A stretch of 22,188 bases of DNA, taken from NCBI GenBank assembly GCA_038496445.1, contig JALMLS010000432.1, positions 1-22,188 of the forward strand, read 5' to 3'. The DNA comes from Trichosphaerium sp. ATCC 40318 (lineage: Eukaryota; Discosea; Flabellinia; Trichosidae). Shown here piece after piece: positions 9,862 through 19,482 of this stretch. The notes below the pieces were generated by a model, which worked only from the letters and a program-made list of their open reading frames with translations, was not told the DNA's origin and did not search any database. The position numbers and the translations under genes were made by a program. Positions within the stretch are counted from its first letter, which is position 1; each line of letters starts with the position of its first letter.

Positions 9862-10074
9862 ATGACCAATTTACAGCAATCAGGTCTAGAGACAGGTGAT
9901 GGTAGCTTTATGTGGAACACTGAAAGTGATAACAAAAGCAAGAAACGACAGAATGTAATCCTTAATCACTATGGTGTTCAAGAATTACCTGCAAAACATA
10001 GTGGTGTTAGAGGAGAAGAAAATGATCCCAGGCAGAAAAAAGTCGGCTTTAGATTCAATGAAATAGTTGATTGA
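9862..10074 (+). CDS. Possible small hydrophilic protein, 70 aa
   Basis: ATG at 9862, TGA at 10072-10074, no internal stop. The product is charged and Asn/Gln/Lys-rich (ESDNKSKKRQNVILNHYG, RGEENDPRQKKVGFRFNEIVD) with no signal peptide or membrane segment. No family recognised. The composition looks more coding than the flanks, but the size is small, and it could be one exon of a larger gene: the bases before codon 5 end in TTTACAG, a possible acceptor. Low confidence. Confidence 0.3.
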   Translation: MTNLQQSGLETGDGSFMWNTESDNKSKKRQNVILNHYGVQELPAKHSGVRGEENDPRQKKVGFRFNEIVD

Positions 10075-10083
10075 AGTACACTA

Positions 10084-10344
10084 TTAATTACCAGCAAGTT
10101 CTGGTTCGATAAAATTGTAGACACAAATATGCTCTGAAGCATACCAAAAATTTGGCCAAAAATAACGTTTTTGAGGTGTGCTAGACTTTTTTTGAATGTG
10201 TGAACTGCTTACAAAAATCGTCCCTAGCACGAACAATGTCTCTTGGACTTGTTGGTCTACTCCTTTGTTGCATTGTAATAGTAGGACGTGATACTTGTGA
10301 TTGTGGTCTATTTCTGTGATGTCTCTAGATTGGAAGTTAATCAA
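10084..10344 (-). other. Open frame on minus strand, possible terminal exon(s)
   Basis: An 86-codon stretch without stops ends in TAA at 10086-10084. It lacks an ATG at its head, so if real it is an exon. Its last 30 codons look coding (KRYFWPNFWYASEHICVY, FIEPELAGN), and a GTGCTA...AAAAAAAG intron could be cut out in phase 0. It overlaps the plus-strand candidate at 10236-10609, so at most one of the two is probably real. No family recognised. Confidence 0.2.
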
Positions 10345-10609
10345 ATAAAAGGGAGTTTGATATTAATGATAAAACACATGTATGTATATGTGTCACTTCA
10401 ACTATTATTGGAGCTAAGCCTGGTAATGATCCTCATGTCGTTTACTACTGCAAGAGGTATTAGCACCCTTTTGATTTAATAGTATTCATGCGACACTCAA
10501 ACAACATACTGGAATAGTACAACAGCAAACGGTATATTTCTCTGATCACATTTTTTAATGAGATTAATGACAGATATCTCTGCAATGAACATAAAATATG
10601 TTCTCTGAA
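10236..10609 (+). CDS. Possible small secreted Cys-containing protein (speculative splice model)
   Basis: ATG at 10236 opens a strongly hydrophobic stretch, MSLGLVGLLLCCIVIVG, resembling a signal peptide. Downstream pieces on the same strand look coding: FDINDKTHVCICVTSTIIGAKPG, then YSCDTQTTYWNSTTAN, then ISAMNIKYVL with TGA near 10609. Phase-compatible introns can join them, roughly 10286-10350, 10435-10482 and 10532-10573, but the acceptor of the first is poor. The domain is unknown. If real, the product is a short secreted protein with several Cys residues and one potential N-glycosylation site (NST). Confidence 0.22.
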
Positions 10610-10729
10610 TATGTAGCAACCTTTAATAACACGCTATTAATCCTACAACTAAGGCCACATATCCATTCTCATCTTTCGTGTGCCCTTTAACATTTCAGCA
10701 ATACATTTAGATCAACTTTTAAAACAATC

Positions 10730-10735
10730 TTTATT
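10730..10735 (-). terminator. AATAAA polyaden­ylation-type signal of the SDR gene
   Basis: AATAAA on the minus strand about 41 nt beyond the SDR stop at 10778-10776. Confidence 0.45.
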
Positions 10736-10775
10736 TAGCTTATTACATAAAGGTTTACCCGAGTGAACATTATTG

Positions 10776-12113
10776 TTACTCAAGGTGTTGAGCAACCAAT
10801 GATTCTGAGATTTCCCATAATTTCTTTGCAAACTCCACATCATTTGCTTTATCAATTGGTTTCGTCTCCTGCAAATAACAATCAGACCCAAAAAAAAAAA
10901 TAGGAAAAAAAAAAGAAATTTAATTCTTCTCTTTTCACGTACTGAAGAGTCACTGTAATATAGTCCAGGAGTGTCTTGTAGGTCTGGATTCAAAGCGCAA
11001 TACATTGATGTTGCGGCACCCTTTAAAATACGTGAGAAAAAGACAATAACAAAAAGTTCAAGCTAAAAAAGCTATGTACTTGTTCAGGTGTCTTTAAATT
11101 CATAAATACACCCAGCACTGGGGAAAGATAACCTATCCATGATTGATGTCTTCCCAAGTTTGTTTTCACTGCACCAGGATGTACACTGTGGCACGTGACT
11201 TCGGATTTCTTCTCTGTGAGTTGACGTTGAAGTTCTTTTATGAAAAGGACATTAGCAAGTTTACTAGCTCCATAAGCGCTCCATGTAGCATAATCTCTTT
11301 TCTCCCATTGTAGATCGTCTAACTGTAATGGTGCTCCGTTGCCTAAATACTGCCATTAAAACAAAGGAAATAAAACAGTAACACGTGATAAACAAAACGT
11401 ACCGAAAGTATGTGCAAGTGAAGAAAGACCAATAATTCTTGATTTATCACCTTGTTCAACGAGATCTAAAAGACGTGTTGCAAATGCGTAATGGCCAAAG
11501 TGATTAACACCAATCTGTTTTTCAAACCCATCTACTGTTTTGCCGAAAGGACAAGCCATGATTCCTAAAAACGGAGTTATTTTAACAAAGATCTTCCGCA
11601 AATAATAATAAAAAAAACAGAATAAGAAAACGGTCATGCTGTACCCGCATTGAGGATGAGAAAGTCTAGTTTGTCTTCCTTTGTATGTAACTCAGCTACA
11701 GCTTCCTTTACAGATGCCAGAGACCCAAGATCAAGCTTAGAGAAAAGAGGTTAGGATATGAAAAGTAAACTCAGGAGGCGGTTTTTTTTCAGAAAAAAGA
11801 TCATCTTCGTACTTTTAGGAAGTGTAGTAATTTTTCGTCAATGCCACTCGCTTTGAGGTCAGCTATGGCTTGAGACGCTCTATCTTCATTTCTGCACGCC
11901 AAATACGTCTTAGCGCCTAGCCCTGCGAAGCAACGTGCTGTTTCATAGCCAATACCAACGTTTGCGCCTAAAAAGATTAGTCGGTTGGTTGACACCTAAA
12001 GAACTACCTGTTACAACAGCTACCTTGTCTGTAAGGTCAGGGTTGTACTTCTTGGCTATATCGCCTGCTGTAGACCTCCATGTAAATTCTCCTGTGCTTG
12101 CTGTATTGCCCAT
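10776..12113 (-). CDS. Short-chain dehydrogenase/reductase, retinol dehydrogenase/WWOX-like, with N-myristoylation motif (7 exons)
   Basis: Exons 12113-12008, 11967-11813, 11735-11645, 11564-11403, 11342-11080, 11020-10943, 10868-10776; 315 aa, the usual size for the family. All classical SDR elements appear once the introns are removed: dinucleotide-binding TGANVGIG (35-42), NAG (116-118), the catalytic Ser in GLSSLAH (about 165-166), the active-site YGASK with Tyr195 and Lys199, then LANVLF and HPGAVKTNL. Flanking motifs (DDLQWEKRDY, FAKKLWEISE) are those of the retinol dehydrogenase/WWOX-like branch, so an NAD(P)-dependent reduction of a lipid-type carbonyl is likely; the actual substrate is unknown. 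The N-terminus is MGNTAS, with Gly2 and Ser6 as in N-myristoylation signals, so the enzyme may be membrane-tethered through a lipid rather than by the usual N-terminal helix. The ATG is the first Met in frame. It is transcribed divergently from the carnitine acyltransferase gene. Confidence 0.93.
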
Positions 12114-12641
12114 TTGTATTGATAAGTGGTGGCGTTGTTGTGTTGAAGTAGATTTGTAGACAGTTTGGTCCAAATTGAGTCGCAGGGAATAACATTTGCC
12201 CCAGTTGTGATATGTACCCAATTTACCAATAAACTAAGCTCTCGGTGCCTTTGGGGGCGATATACGCGCTGCAAACGCCATTATGTCATCAGGCCACGCA
12301 CACGTGCTAAAGGGAAAAACCTCTTCCTTAGTTTTTGAGCTTTTTCCGACTCAAGACTATTCTACGCGTAAAGAAGGTGGTTTGTATAAAAATAGTGCAC
12401 AAGTATACTGTTGACTGAATTCTGCTTTTTTTGGCTTTTTTATTGAAGTAGTTGTGGTAAATGGCAAAGCGAGACGCTCTAGTGCGAAGGTCACTCACAC
12501 AAACTGATTTACAAGACTTTGAACTATCGTTTTGGTACAATTCACTGTACCTTGCTTTGCGCTACCATAATTCGCTAGGGACAAGGATAAACGGTTCGAA
12601 AATACTATCAGAAATAGAAAAGTCAGCTCTCCGCGAATAGC
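12114..12641. promoter_or_regulatory. Divergent intergenic region, SDR / carnitine acyltransferase
   Basis: This 528-bp region separates two divergent metabolic genes and must hold both promoters if neither has a distant start. It contains a CACGTG palindrome (12301-12306), the binding-site core of many bHLH/bZIP factors. The same hexamer is frequent throughout the window, so a regulatory role is not established. A minus-strand open frame here (12540-12328) has no recognisable content. Confidence 0.35.
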
Positions 12642-15600
12642 ATGGCGTACGCGTTATTTTATCTAAGTACATACGCAGGTTATAACGATAGCGTTATAGG
12701 CAACAAAAAGGAAGTAAGATCTGTATTTGGTTGGACGGACGTTCAAGACAACAAGGACGCTTCTTCACAGAGTAGCGGCGAAGAGAAAGAGCCAAAAAAG
12801 AAGGAGACGTTACAGGGAACCTTTTCTAATCAAAGCGATTTGCCTAAACTGCCAGTACCTTCGTTAGAAGATACTTGTAAACTGTACGTGACATCAACAC
12901 GCGAATTCCCATCATGATGACACAAACACCCAATCATCGCTTTTTTTCGCTTCCTAAGCGCTCCGCTAACATTATTAAAGGTATTTGGAGTCTGTTAAAC
13001 CGTTATCAACGATAGAAGACTTTATAACGACAAAAGCCGCTGTAGATGAGTTTATAGCGCCTGGAGGCGTAGGAGAAATGGTACCATAAGCGACAGGCAT
13101 ACCGGATAAACTTGTAACGCCCTTTTTAGCTTCAAAAAAAATTGGTTGCAAAAAGCCAAACTCGGTGTCCTAGCTGGCTTGAAGATTGGTGGGATGATAG
13201 TTATTGTGAAGGTAGAGCTCCCATTAGGTGCGTTGAACGCTTTGGTTCAGTCTGAAGAAAGACTCACTCATTTGTTATTTTCTTGAAAGTTTTTTTAAGT
13301 TTTATTTTTTTTCTATCTTTAGTTGCCTGGAATCAACGTGTTGTGACCTGCAATCGAGTAACCACAGTATCTTCTGCTGGGAATAAACTTTTGAGCTTCT
13401 ACACTCTTCACCTAACCTTGAAAAGCATGATTCTTTAGTGTTTGTTTTTTTCTCTTAAACTTATTTGATGCTTTAGTGTACACGTCAATTACTTTTATAC
13501 TTTTGAAGATCAACCTCGTCCAGGTACCGTAGACTACTCAATTTATAGTACTAAAGTTAACGTCTATCGTAGAGGAACAAAATCAAGTATCACGAGCTGC
13601 AGGACTTCTTCATGGCGCATTGACATTCCGTCAAGAAATCGAAGCGAAAACATTATCACCTGATTCTGAACGTGGTACACCTCTATGTATGAGTCAATAC
13701 CCAAGATTATTCGCATGTTCTCGAGTACCTGGAAAGAAACGTGATCACCTCATCACGTATCAGAAAGAACCAATTGGTCGTGATTTCGGATCAAAAACAA
13801 CGCAGTATGAATACTGTGACTCTAAACACGTGGTCGTGTTACATAAGGATAACTTTTACAGTATGCGTGTATTAGATAAAGGATCTGTACGCTCTATATC
13901 GTACATAGAACAGTAAGACATTTAACAGAACTCAAAACAAACAAGGCCAAAGCTAATAATATTTCTTCTTTAAATAGATGCTTGTCGTATATTTTAACCG
14001 ATGCTCGTTCTCAAAAAACTCAGCTTCCTATTGGTACACTCACATCTGAAGAAAGAGATCAATGGGCTACTGTAAGAGAAGATTTGATTGAGCATAGTAA
14101 GAAGAATGCCGATATATTAAAGGTTATACAGTCAGCTCTTATCATACTTTGTCTTGATGATAAAACACCTCAAAACGTTGAGGAACTCTGTCGTGTTGCA
14201 CTTCACGGTACTGACCAAAAACTAATATTTATTAAAAAATCATTCTACTAATTGCACATCAACACCTTTTACTGTCACGTGCACAGTGATCTGTTTTCGT
14301 GTTTTATGCTCTTGTTTTGTATTTATCTTTATATTTACTTTTGTTCGTTTAGGTGATGGCAGTAACCGTTGGTTTGATAAAAATCAACTCATAGTATGTC
14401 GTAATGGCAAAGCTGGTGTGGTATGGGAGCACGCATCCGCTGATGGAACATCAACTCTTCGATTAGCTGATACAATGTATAAACACTGTTGCAAATATGG
14501 TTCAAAAGTTCCAAACACAAAGCCTCCAGCAAAACAAGACCGCCCAGAGAGATTACAATTCAAGTTATCCGAAGATATCAAAGACTCGATAAAAGCAGCA
14601 TATCTTAAATACAGAGAACTCGTTCTTAATAATGCAACGTCAATGTTAAGGTTTACTAAATTTGGTGGAAAATGGATAAAAGAAAACAAAATGTCTCCTG
14701 ATGCCTTTATCCAAATTGCTATACAATTAGCGTACTATAAGATGTTTGGTAACTGTTGCGCGTACGTACTAGTTTTACTCATAGTGAAGCATGATTTTGA
14801 CAGGTAATGGTGCTTAGGACGTATGAGTCGGCATCAACAAGGACTTTTTTCCATGGACGTACTGAAACTGTAAGAAGCTGTAGTTTGGCTTCTTTAGAGT
14901 TTGTAAAAAGCTCTTTTGCACCACTTCTAAGTTATGGTTTTGATAATAGACCATCACAATTAACGCTGCTTAAACAAGCTGTTGAGTCTCATGTAGCATA
15001 CATGAGAAAAGCAAAGAAGGTACGAAACTTTATTGAAAATTTTATTTCAAAACCAAAAATACTTTCTTTGTTCTGTGGAGCCTTGTACAATATAATTTTC
15101 TTAAAGGGTATGGGAGTCGATAGGCACTTATTTGGTCTTGGTAAAATACTGGAAGAACTTCGAGCTAAAGGAGAAGGTAAGAAAACAGGATTGTTTTGTT
15201 TCTTGTCTTGGCTCACGATTGATTTTTTTAGACATTGAGGTTCCTCAGCTGTTTACAGATCCTAACTTCAAAAAATCAAGTCACTGGAAGCTTTCTTCTA
15301 GTCATTGTGGTTCACCTTCTTTAAGTGCTTTCGGATTTGGACCTGTAGTTACTAGAGGGTTTGGTATGACTTTTTTTTTCCGCTTTTTTTCTGACTTTTT
15401 TTTGTTCTCAACACAACAAACTATTCCCACCCGTTTAACTTTGTTTAGGTATTGGATACATGATAAAGAATGATTCGATATCTTTTTGTGTTACAGGACA
15501 ACTAAGCAAACACAGAGAAATTCTTATATCTAGTGAGTTATTCGCAAGCTTAGTAGAACAAAGTATACTTCACATGAACTCAATAGTTTTATCAAACCCA

Positions 15601-15915
15601 GAACACCAGGTACGCTGTGCTTTGAGTTCCAGCATTTGTGTTCGCCATCAACCCACATCTCTTGCACTTGGAGTTGTCCATTTTCATACTGTTCTTTGTT
15701 TTTACAACTACATCTTTTTAACGGACGCTTTATCAGATAGCTTGTTTTCAATGGTATGCTAACTTCTTGGTTTTTTTTATAGATTCACGTGCCAAAGTCT
15801 TTAGAATTTACCCATCCTACTGGTATGTACTTCTTTTTAAAAATGGCATTGAACTTGAGTATTAATGGATGTTTCCTTTGTAGTAAACTTGGCTCGATTC
15901 GCTTCAACAAACTGA
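12642..15915 (+). CDS. Carnitine O-acyltransferase (choline/carnitine acyltransferase family, 13 exons)
   Basis: Exons 12642-12883, 12981-13080, 13130-13227, 13477-13523, 13573-13900, 13978-14207, 14353-14761, 14818-15019, 15107-15176, 15232-15363, 15449-15609, 15783-15822, 15884-15915; 696 aa. It transfers acyl groups between CoA and carnitine. Family signatures in order: LPKLPVP (67-73), KYLESVKP-like, GGVGE, WLEDWWDD (about 130), RAAGLLHGALTFR, GTPLCMSQY, LTSEERDQWA, NRWFDK, the active-site EHASADG with catalytic His375, SPDAFIQIAIQLAYYK, TYESASTRTFFHGRTETVRS (486-505), GVDRHLFGL, LSSSH (596-600, where LSTSQ is usual) and FGFGPVV. The first 60 residues are polar and acidic, with no clear mitochondrial presequence, and the C-terminus (STN) is not a peroxisomal PTS1, so location is open. 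Acyl-chain length preference cannot be read. Introns 13228-13476 (249 nt) and 15610-15782 (173 nt) are unusually long for this window. Confidence 0.95.
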
Positions 15916-16268
15916 ATAACTCAAAATCCTTTTTGAACATGACCTAGAAAGCACGTGATTGGTATTCTCTGTTACAAGCTTGTAAGTACCTGTATCGCTT
16001 CTGATATTGTTTTAATTGTTTAGAGATTGTTTATAGTGTTTGTAGTTTTATAAATGCAGCAACTTGAGAGAATGTAGGTATTTAGTTATTTTGGTCAAAA
16101 ATTCTCAGTCGATTTTATTCTGACAACTGCTTTAGTTTTTTCACTCAACTATTATTCTGTATGTTACTTTTCTATTAAATTTTAAGAATTACAATGACCT
16201 CGACATATAAGGATACCGACCTGGTGCAAATAACACAACGCACAACTAGTAGTCCTGAGGCGATCCAA
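15916..16268. other. Convergent intergenic region
   Basis: 353 bp between the ends of the acyltransferase (+) and the F-box/ankyrin gene (-). It must hold both 3' UTRs. One CACGTG lies at 15952-15957. No reading frame or RNA gene seen. Confidence 0.5.
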
Positions 16269-17978
16269 TCAATGTTGATGTCTCGATTTTAATCCCATCT
16301 TCTTCACCAACAAATACCTTGAAAGTTCATAGCTCCAAGGTGCTGCATTGGTACCTTGCTCATCTAGTAAGGACATATAGTAAAGAGCTTGTTTTGACAC
16401 AACACCAGTTGTGAGAGCATCTATTATTCCCTTATCAATAGCATCATCACTATTAGCTAACGCTTCATCAACTTCAGAGGGATCACACTTCTGCCAATCC
16501 AAAATATAATCAAGGGCAGTCTTGCCTTCATGATTCTTTATTGTAGCATCAACACCAGACATAACAAGCTGGAAAATCATTTGAGGATTAAAACTTTTGC
16601 AAGCAGCAATGAGCGCAGTGTCACCAAGAATATCTTGGTGGTTAGGTATGAAGTTTTTGTGTTTGCAAATGATTTTAGAAAATTCACCGTACTCTAATGT
16701 TTGATGTTTGTCATCAACCTCTGCAATCTTAAAAGCAATGGTCCGTCCATCTTCATCAGGTTCAAAAATATTGAGGTTTTCCCAATAAGGAATAATTGCT
16801 TCATCAAGTAGCAATTCATAATCCTCTCTAATAAACCACATCCAAAATATATCAATATCAAACAAGTGCAATCCATTAACTAATATATCATATCTGGGAC
16901 TATAGTGCAGAAAAGACCATCCTCTATTATCTCTAAGGTTAAAATCAAAGGATTCACATGTATCAATGTTGTCTATTGATAAATCCTCCCCTATGTACAT
17001 CAATACTGTTTTGCCAAAGTTATCTCTAAGGTTAAAGTCGATTTGGTGTTTTTTCACAGTGCTGTAGATTTTACTATATACCTCACCACTAGCACTCACC
17101 TCAGCCCTATCAGCTGCAACATGTAAAGGTGTCATACCAAATACATCAACATTTGTATAAATACTATTTCCATGAATCTTTTCTAGTTTCTTTAGTTTCT
17201 TGGTTAAATGACGTGGAGCGTGTTGAATCAATCCTGTGATATTACTGAACCTTTCATAAGCAAACTGGTTTGATCCATCTTTTAAAACATAACAATCATC
17301 TTGGTACAGGTCAACCTCATCTTCTTCGTCCTCTTGGTCACTACATACATATACCTCATCTTCCTTTGCATTTTCGTTACTATACTCAACGCCAAAAACC
17401 CTGCAGAATTCCTGACAGCTATCCCAGTTAATAGCAGTACTTATTGAATGCCGTTCTAATTGAGATCTTTGTAGGGTCAACTTCTCAACATCCGCATCTT
17501 TGATACATTCTGCCGTTTCAGAAAAGCACGTGAATTGTTTTATTATGTATGATTCAGCGCTTGTTTGAAGTAATAACAAGGCTTCTGGTGACCAACCAAA
17601 ACCCCTTATCATAAGCCTGCTGATGCTAGAAACTAGTGTGCTAAATGCTGTGCTTTCAATTGCGAAGTTCTCTGGATGGTATGTGGTGTATTTAAAGTGT
17701 ACTGGAACGTAATCAAACCAAAACTCCCGTATCGTTTGGTTTTTATAAAATGGGAACATCAAATATATGTTTAACCGCTTGCAAAGTAAGACAAAGAAGC
17801 TGTCGGGAAGGTGTTGGATGTATTTGCGGAATCTATGGCAAGTTCGCTTCATTATGATAGGAACGCGCACTGGGTTGCTAAAAACGAACAGTAGTAACGC
17901 TAGCATGTCATCTGGAAGCTGTTGAATATGATTTATGGGTGGTTCGTCATAAATACGCAAGCTTTTCACTTCAGACAT
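16269..17978 (-). CDS. F-box / ankyrin-repeat protein, intronless
   Basis: One uninterrupted 569-codon frame with ATG at 17978-17976. Residues about 19-55 form an F-box-like motif (QQLPDDMLALLLFVF ... MKRTCHRFRKYI). A middle region with no recognised motif contains an acidic stretch (DQEDEEDEVDLYQDD). The second half carries degenerate ankyrin repeats: DVFGMTPLHVAADRAEV, DNFGKTVLMYIGED, DNRGWSFLHYS, DEDGRTIAFKIAE, DILGDTALIAACKSF followed by NHEGKTALDYI. Expected role: an SCF-type ubiquitin ligase adaptor using ankyrins for target binding, in cytosol or nucleus. The absence of introns contrasts strongly with the genes to its left. The architecture is common in amoeba-infecting giant viruses as well as in protists, so transfer or retroposition is possible, but composition alone does not prove it. 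Confidence 0.85.
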   Translation of the reverse strand: MSEVKSLRIYDEPPINHIQQLPDDMLALLLFVFSNPVRVPIIMKRTCHRFRKYIQHLPDSFFVLLCKRLNIYLMFPFYKNQTIREFWFDYVPVHFKYTTYHPENFAIESTAFSTLVSSISRLMIRGFGWSPEALLLLQTSAESYIIKQFTCFSETAECIKDADVEKLTLQRSQLERHSISTAINWDSCQEFCRVFGVEYSNENAKEDEVYVCSDQEDEEDEVDLYQDDCYVLKDGSNQFAYERFSNITGLIQHAPRHLTKKLKKLEKIHGNSIYTNVDVFGMTPLHVAADRAEVSASGEVYSKIYSTVKKHQIDFNLRDNFGKTVLMYIGEDLSIDNIDTCESFDFNLRDNRGWSFLHYSPRYDILVNGLHLFDIDIFWMWFIREDYELLLDEAIIPYWENLNIFEPDEDGRTIAFKIAEVDDKHQTLEYGEFSKIICKHKNFIPNHQDILGDTALIAACKSFNPQMIFQLVMSGVDATIKNHEGKTALDYILDWQKCDPSEVDEALANSDDAIDKGIIDALTTGVVSKQALYYMSLLDEQGTNAAPWSYELSRYLLVKKMGLKSRHQH

Positions 17979-18657
17979 TGTTTATCTATATCCTAAATCG
18001 CATTAGATAGTCGTTTTAAACATGAGCTTACCGTTTTATTATTTGCTTTCGAAAGAACAGTCGACGAAGTTTAGAGTTCTAGGCGATAGATGTGGATAAG
18101 TACTAGTAATGAATGGTATGATTTTGGTCCAGGCTAGTCTGTTTCAGATCACGTGATATTTTTTTTGTTTTGCATTTTAGTTTACAGTTAAATCTTTGCA
18201 AGTACAAGGAAGGAGACGTTCAAGACCACTTCCCTACACATGTAGATGTGTATCAACAAAAACTACAAGGTAACTCAGAAAAACATGGGAAAACTGAAAC
18301 ATGTAGTGATTGCTTTCTAATGGCTTGGCTCTTAAAAACTGTTTTTTGTCCAATGGCTTATAAACTTTATTCCATGCGCTATGTGCTTCAACCGCGATTC
18401 TATTACGACCACTAAACGTTCTAACAGCAAGACCATATATTAGGTACCGTTGAAGACTAAGCCTGTCTCTGAAGACTGTCTGTCTAGTCACTATCTCAAG
18501 CTTTGATAAAAAGTAGTGAACATGCAACATAAATGGTTGCTAATTCTAGGGAAGTCAAGCATACATTTCAACTGTAACAAACAGCTTTATTGTATCTCAA
18601 CAGGCATACAATAATCAAAAGCGTGCCAACGATAAACGGCTAACCTGTTTTAACAAA
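17979..18657. other. Divergent region between two F-box genes with weak reading frames on both strands
   Basis: The minus strand has a 98-codon frame with ATG (18530-18234), basic and of unknown family (SGRNRIAVEAHSAWNKVY). The plus strand has a two-exon alternative over partly the same bases, listed separately. One CACGTG sits at 18150-18155. At most one of the two frames is likely to be expressed, and no family was recognised for the minus frame. Confidence 0.3.
18118..18415 (+). other. Possible short gene or retroelement gag-like remnant (low confidence)
   Basis: The model is 18118-18152 spliced to 18181-18415 across a 28-nt intron (GTGATA donor, a T-run and CATTTTAG acceptor), giving 89 aa. 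The segment YKEGDVQDHFPTHVDVYQQK loosely recalls the helical gag segment of Ty1/copia elements (KEGDxVQxHxxxxxxLxxKL). The downstream part is hydrophobic and Cys-containing and does not continue that similarity. No LTR, zinc knuckle, integrase or reverse transcriptase is visible nearby, so a mobile element is not established. It overlaps a minus-strand frame. Confidence 0.2.
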
Positions 18658-19482
18658 ATGAACAGGGAATACACGGAATATACCCCAATCGAGCTTGTAG
18701 CGCTTCCAGTAGAAGTAATAGTTCATATCCTCAATCAAGGAACATTTACACTCCTTGCAGCTCAAACGTGCCGCTTATTACGAGATATCATTCACAAGTT
18801 CATTGGCTATGGCGAAATCAGTGTCAAGAGCGAAAGCGAAGTGACAATTCTTTCTGGAAGTCCTTTACTGAAGAACACAGCTATATTTCTTTGTAACTAT
18901 GATACAAAGAACAAGCATCTGCAGCTACTTTCGGGCATACACACTATTAACCTATTGGACTGCCAATCAATAACAGATGAAGGCATCAAAGCTTTAGCAT
19001 GTGTACATAAAATCGATTTGTCAATGACAAATGTAACAGATGAAGGTTTAAAGGCAATTGCAGGTGTACACACTATCTCATTATATGAATGCCATAAAAT
19101 AACAGATGAAGGCATCAAGGCTCTGGCAGGTGTACATGAAATCAATTTAGTACAAACAAATGTAACAGATGAAGGTTTGAAAGCATTGACTGGTGTACAC
19201 ACTATTTGGCTATGTTTGAACAGATTAATAACAGATGAAGGTGTTAAGGCTTTAGCAGGAGTACATACTATTGACTTGTATGAGTGCACATCAATAACAG
19301 ATGAGGGTATCAAACCGTTGGCAGGTGTACATGAAATCAACATAGCACGTACAAAAGTTACAGATGAAGGTTTAAAGGCAATTGCAGGTGTACATACTAT
19401 CTCATTTTCTGGTATGACAAAAGAGCACATCAAGGCATTGACTGATGCCCACCAGATTACAGTGATGCTAGGCTATGGTTAG
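18658..19482 (+). CDS. F-box / leucine-rich repeat protein, intronless
   Basis: A single 274-codon frame with ATG at 18658. Residues about 13-46 are an F-box (VALPVEVIVHILNQG ... AAQTCRLLRDII). From about residue 93 to 262 come eight short leucine-rich units ending in ITDEGIKALA or VTDEGLKAIA, the cysteine-containing/RNI-like LRR style seen in FBXL-type adaptors. Units of 22 residues (GVHTISLYECHKITDEGIKA) and 21 residues (GVHEINLVQTNVTDEGLKAL) mostly alternate. The expected role is target recognition in an SCF ubiquitin ligase. No introns, again unlike the enzyme and surface genes here. A 178-codon frame on the opposite strand (19433-18897) only mirrors the repeats. AATAAA signals follow at 19607-19616. 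Confidence 0.88.
   Translation: MNREYTEYTPIELVALPVEVIVHILNQGTFTLLAAQTCRLLRDIIHKFIGYGEISVKSESEVTILSGSPLLKNTAIFLCNYDTKNKHLQLLSGIHTINLLDCQSITDEGIKALACVHKIDLSMTNVTDEGLKAIAGVHTISLYECHKITDEGIKALAGVHEINLVQTNVTDEGLKALTGVHTIWLCLNRLITDEGVKALAGVHTIDLYECTSITDEGIKPLAGVHEINIARTKVTDEGLKAIAGVHTISFSGMTKEHIKALTDAHQITVMLGYG
18934..19443 (+). repeat. In-gene tandem array of 66-nt (A) and 63-nt (B) LRR units
   Basis: Units in order: A 18934-18999, B 19000-19062, A 19063-19128, B 19129-19191, A 19192-19257, A 19258-19323, B 19324-19386, and a divergent last unit 19387-19443. Nucleotide similarity is highest between like units, implying growth by duplication of an A+B (129-nt) dimer, with one B unit missing between 19257 and 19258. 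Confidence 0.85.

Noticed and set aside
12328-12540. 70-codon minus-strand frame between SDR and acyltransferase
   Set aside because: No coding-like motif, no link to either gene, basic low-information composition; treated as intergenic.
14384-14689. 101-codon minus-strand frame inside the acyltransferase
   Set aside because: It lies opposite the exon holding the catalytic His motif; the plus-strand frame has clear family conservation.
18118-18415. Active Ty1/copia retrotransposon
   Set aside because: Only a weak gag-like segment; no LTRs, protease, integrase or reverse transcriptase in the window.
18897-19433. 178-codon frame on the minus strand
   Set aside because: It is the mirror of the F-box/LRR repeat array; periodic codons keep the antisense frame open. 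No independent motif.
18934-19443. Regularly spaced repeats resembling a CRISPR array
   Set aside because: Units are contiguous, coding and 63-66 nt, with no unique spacers; they are LRR codons.
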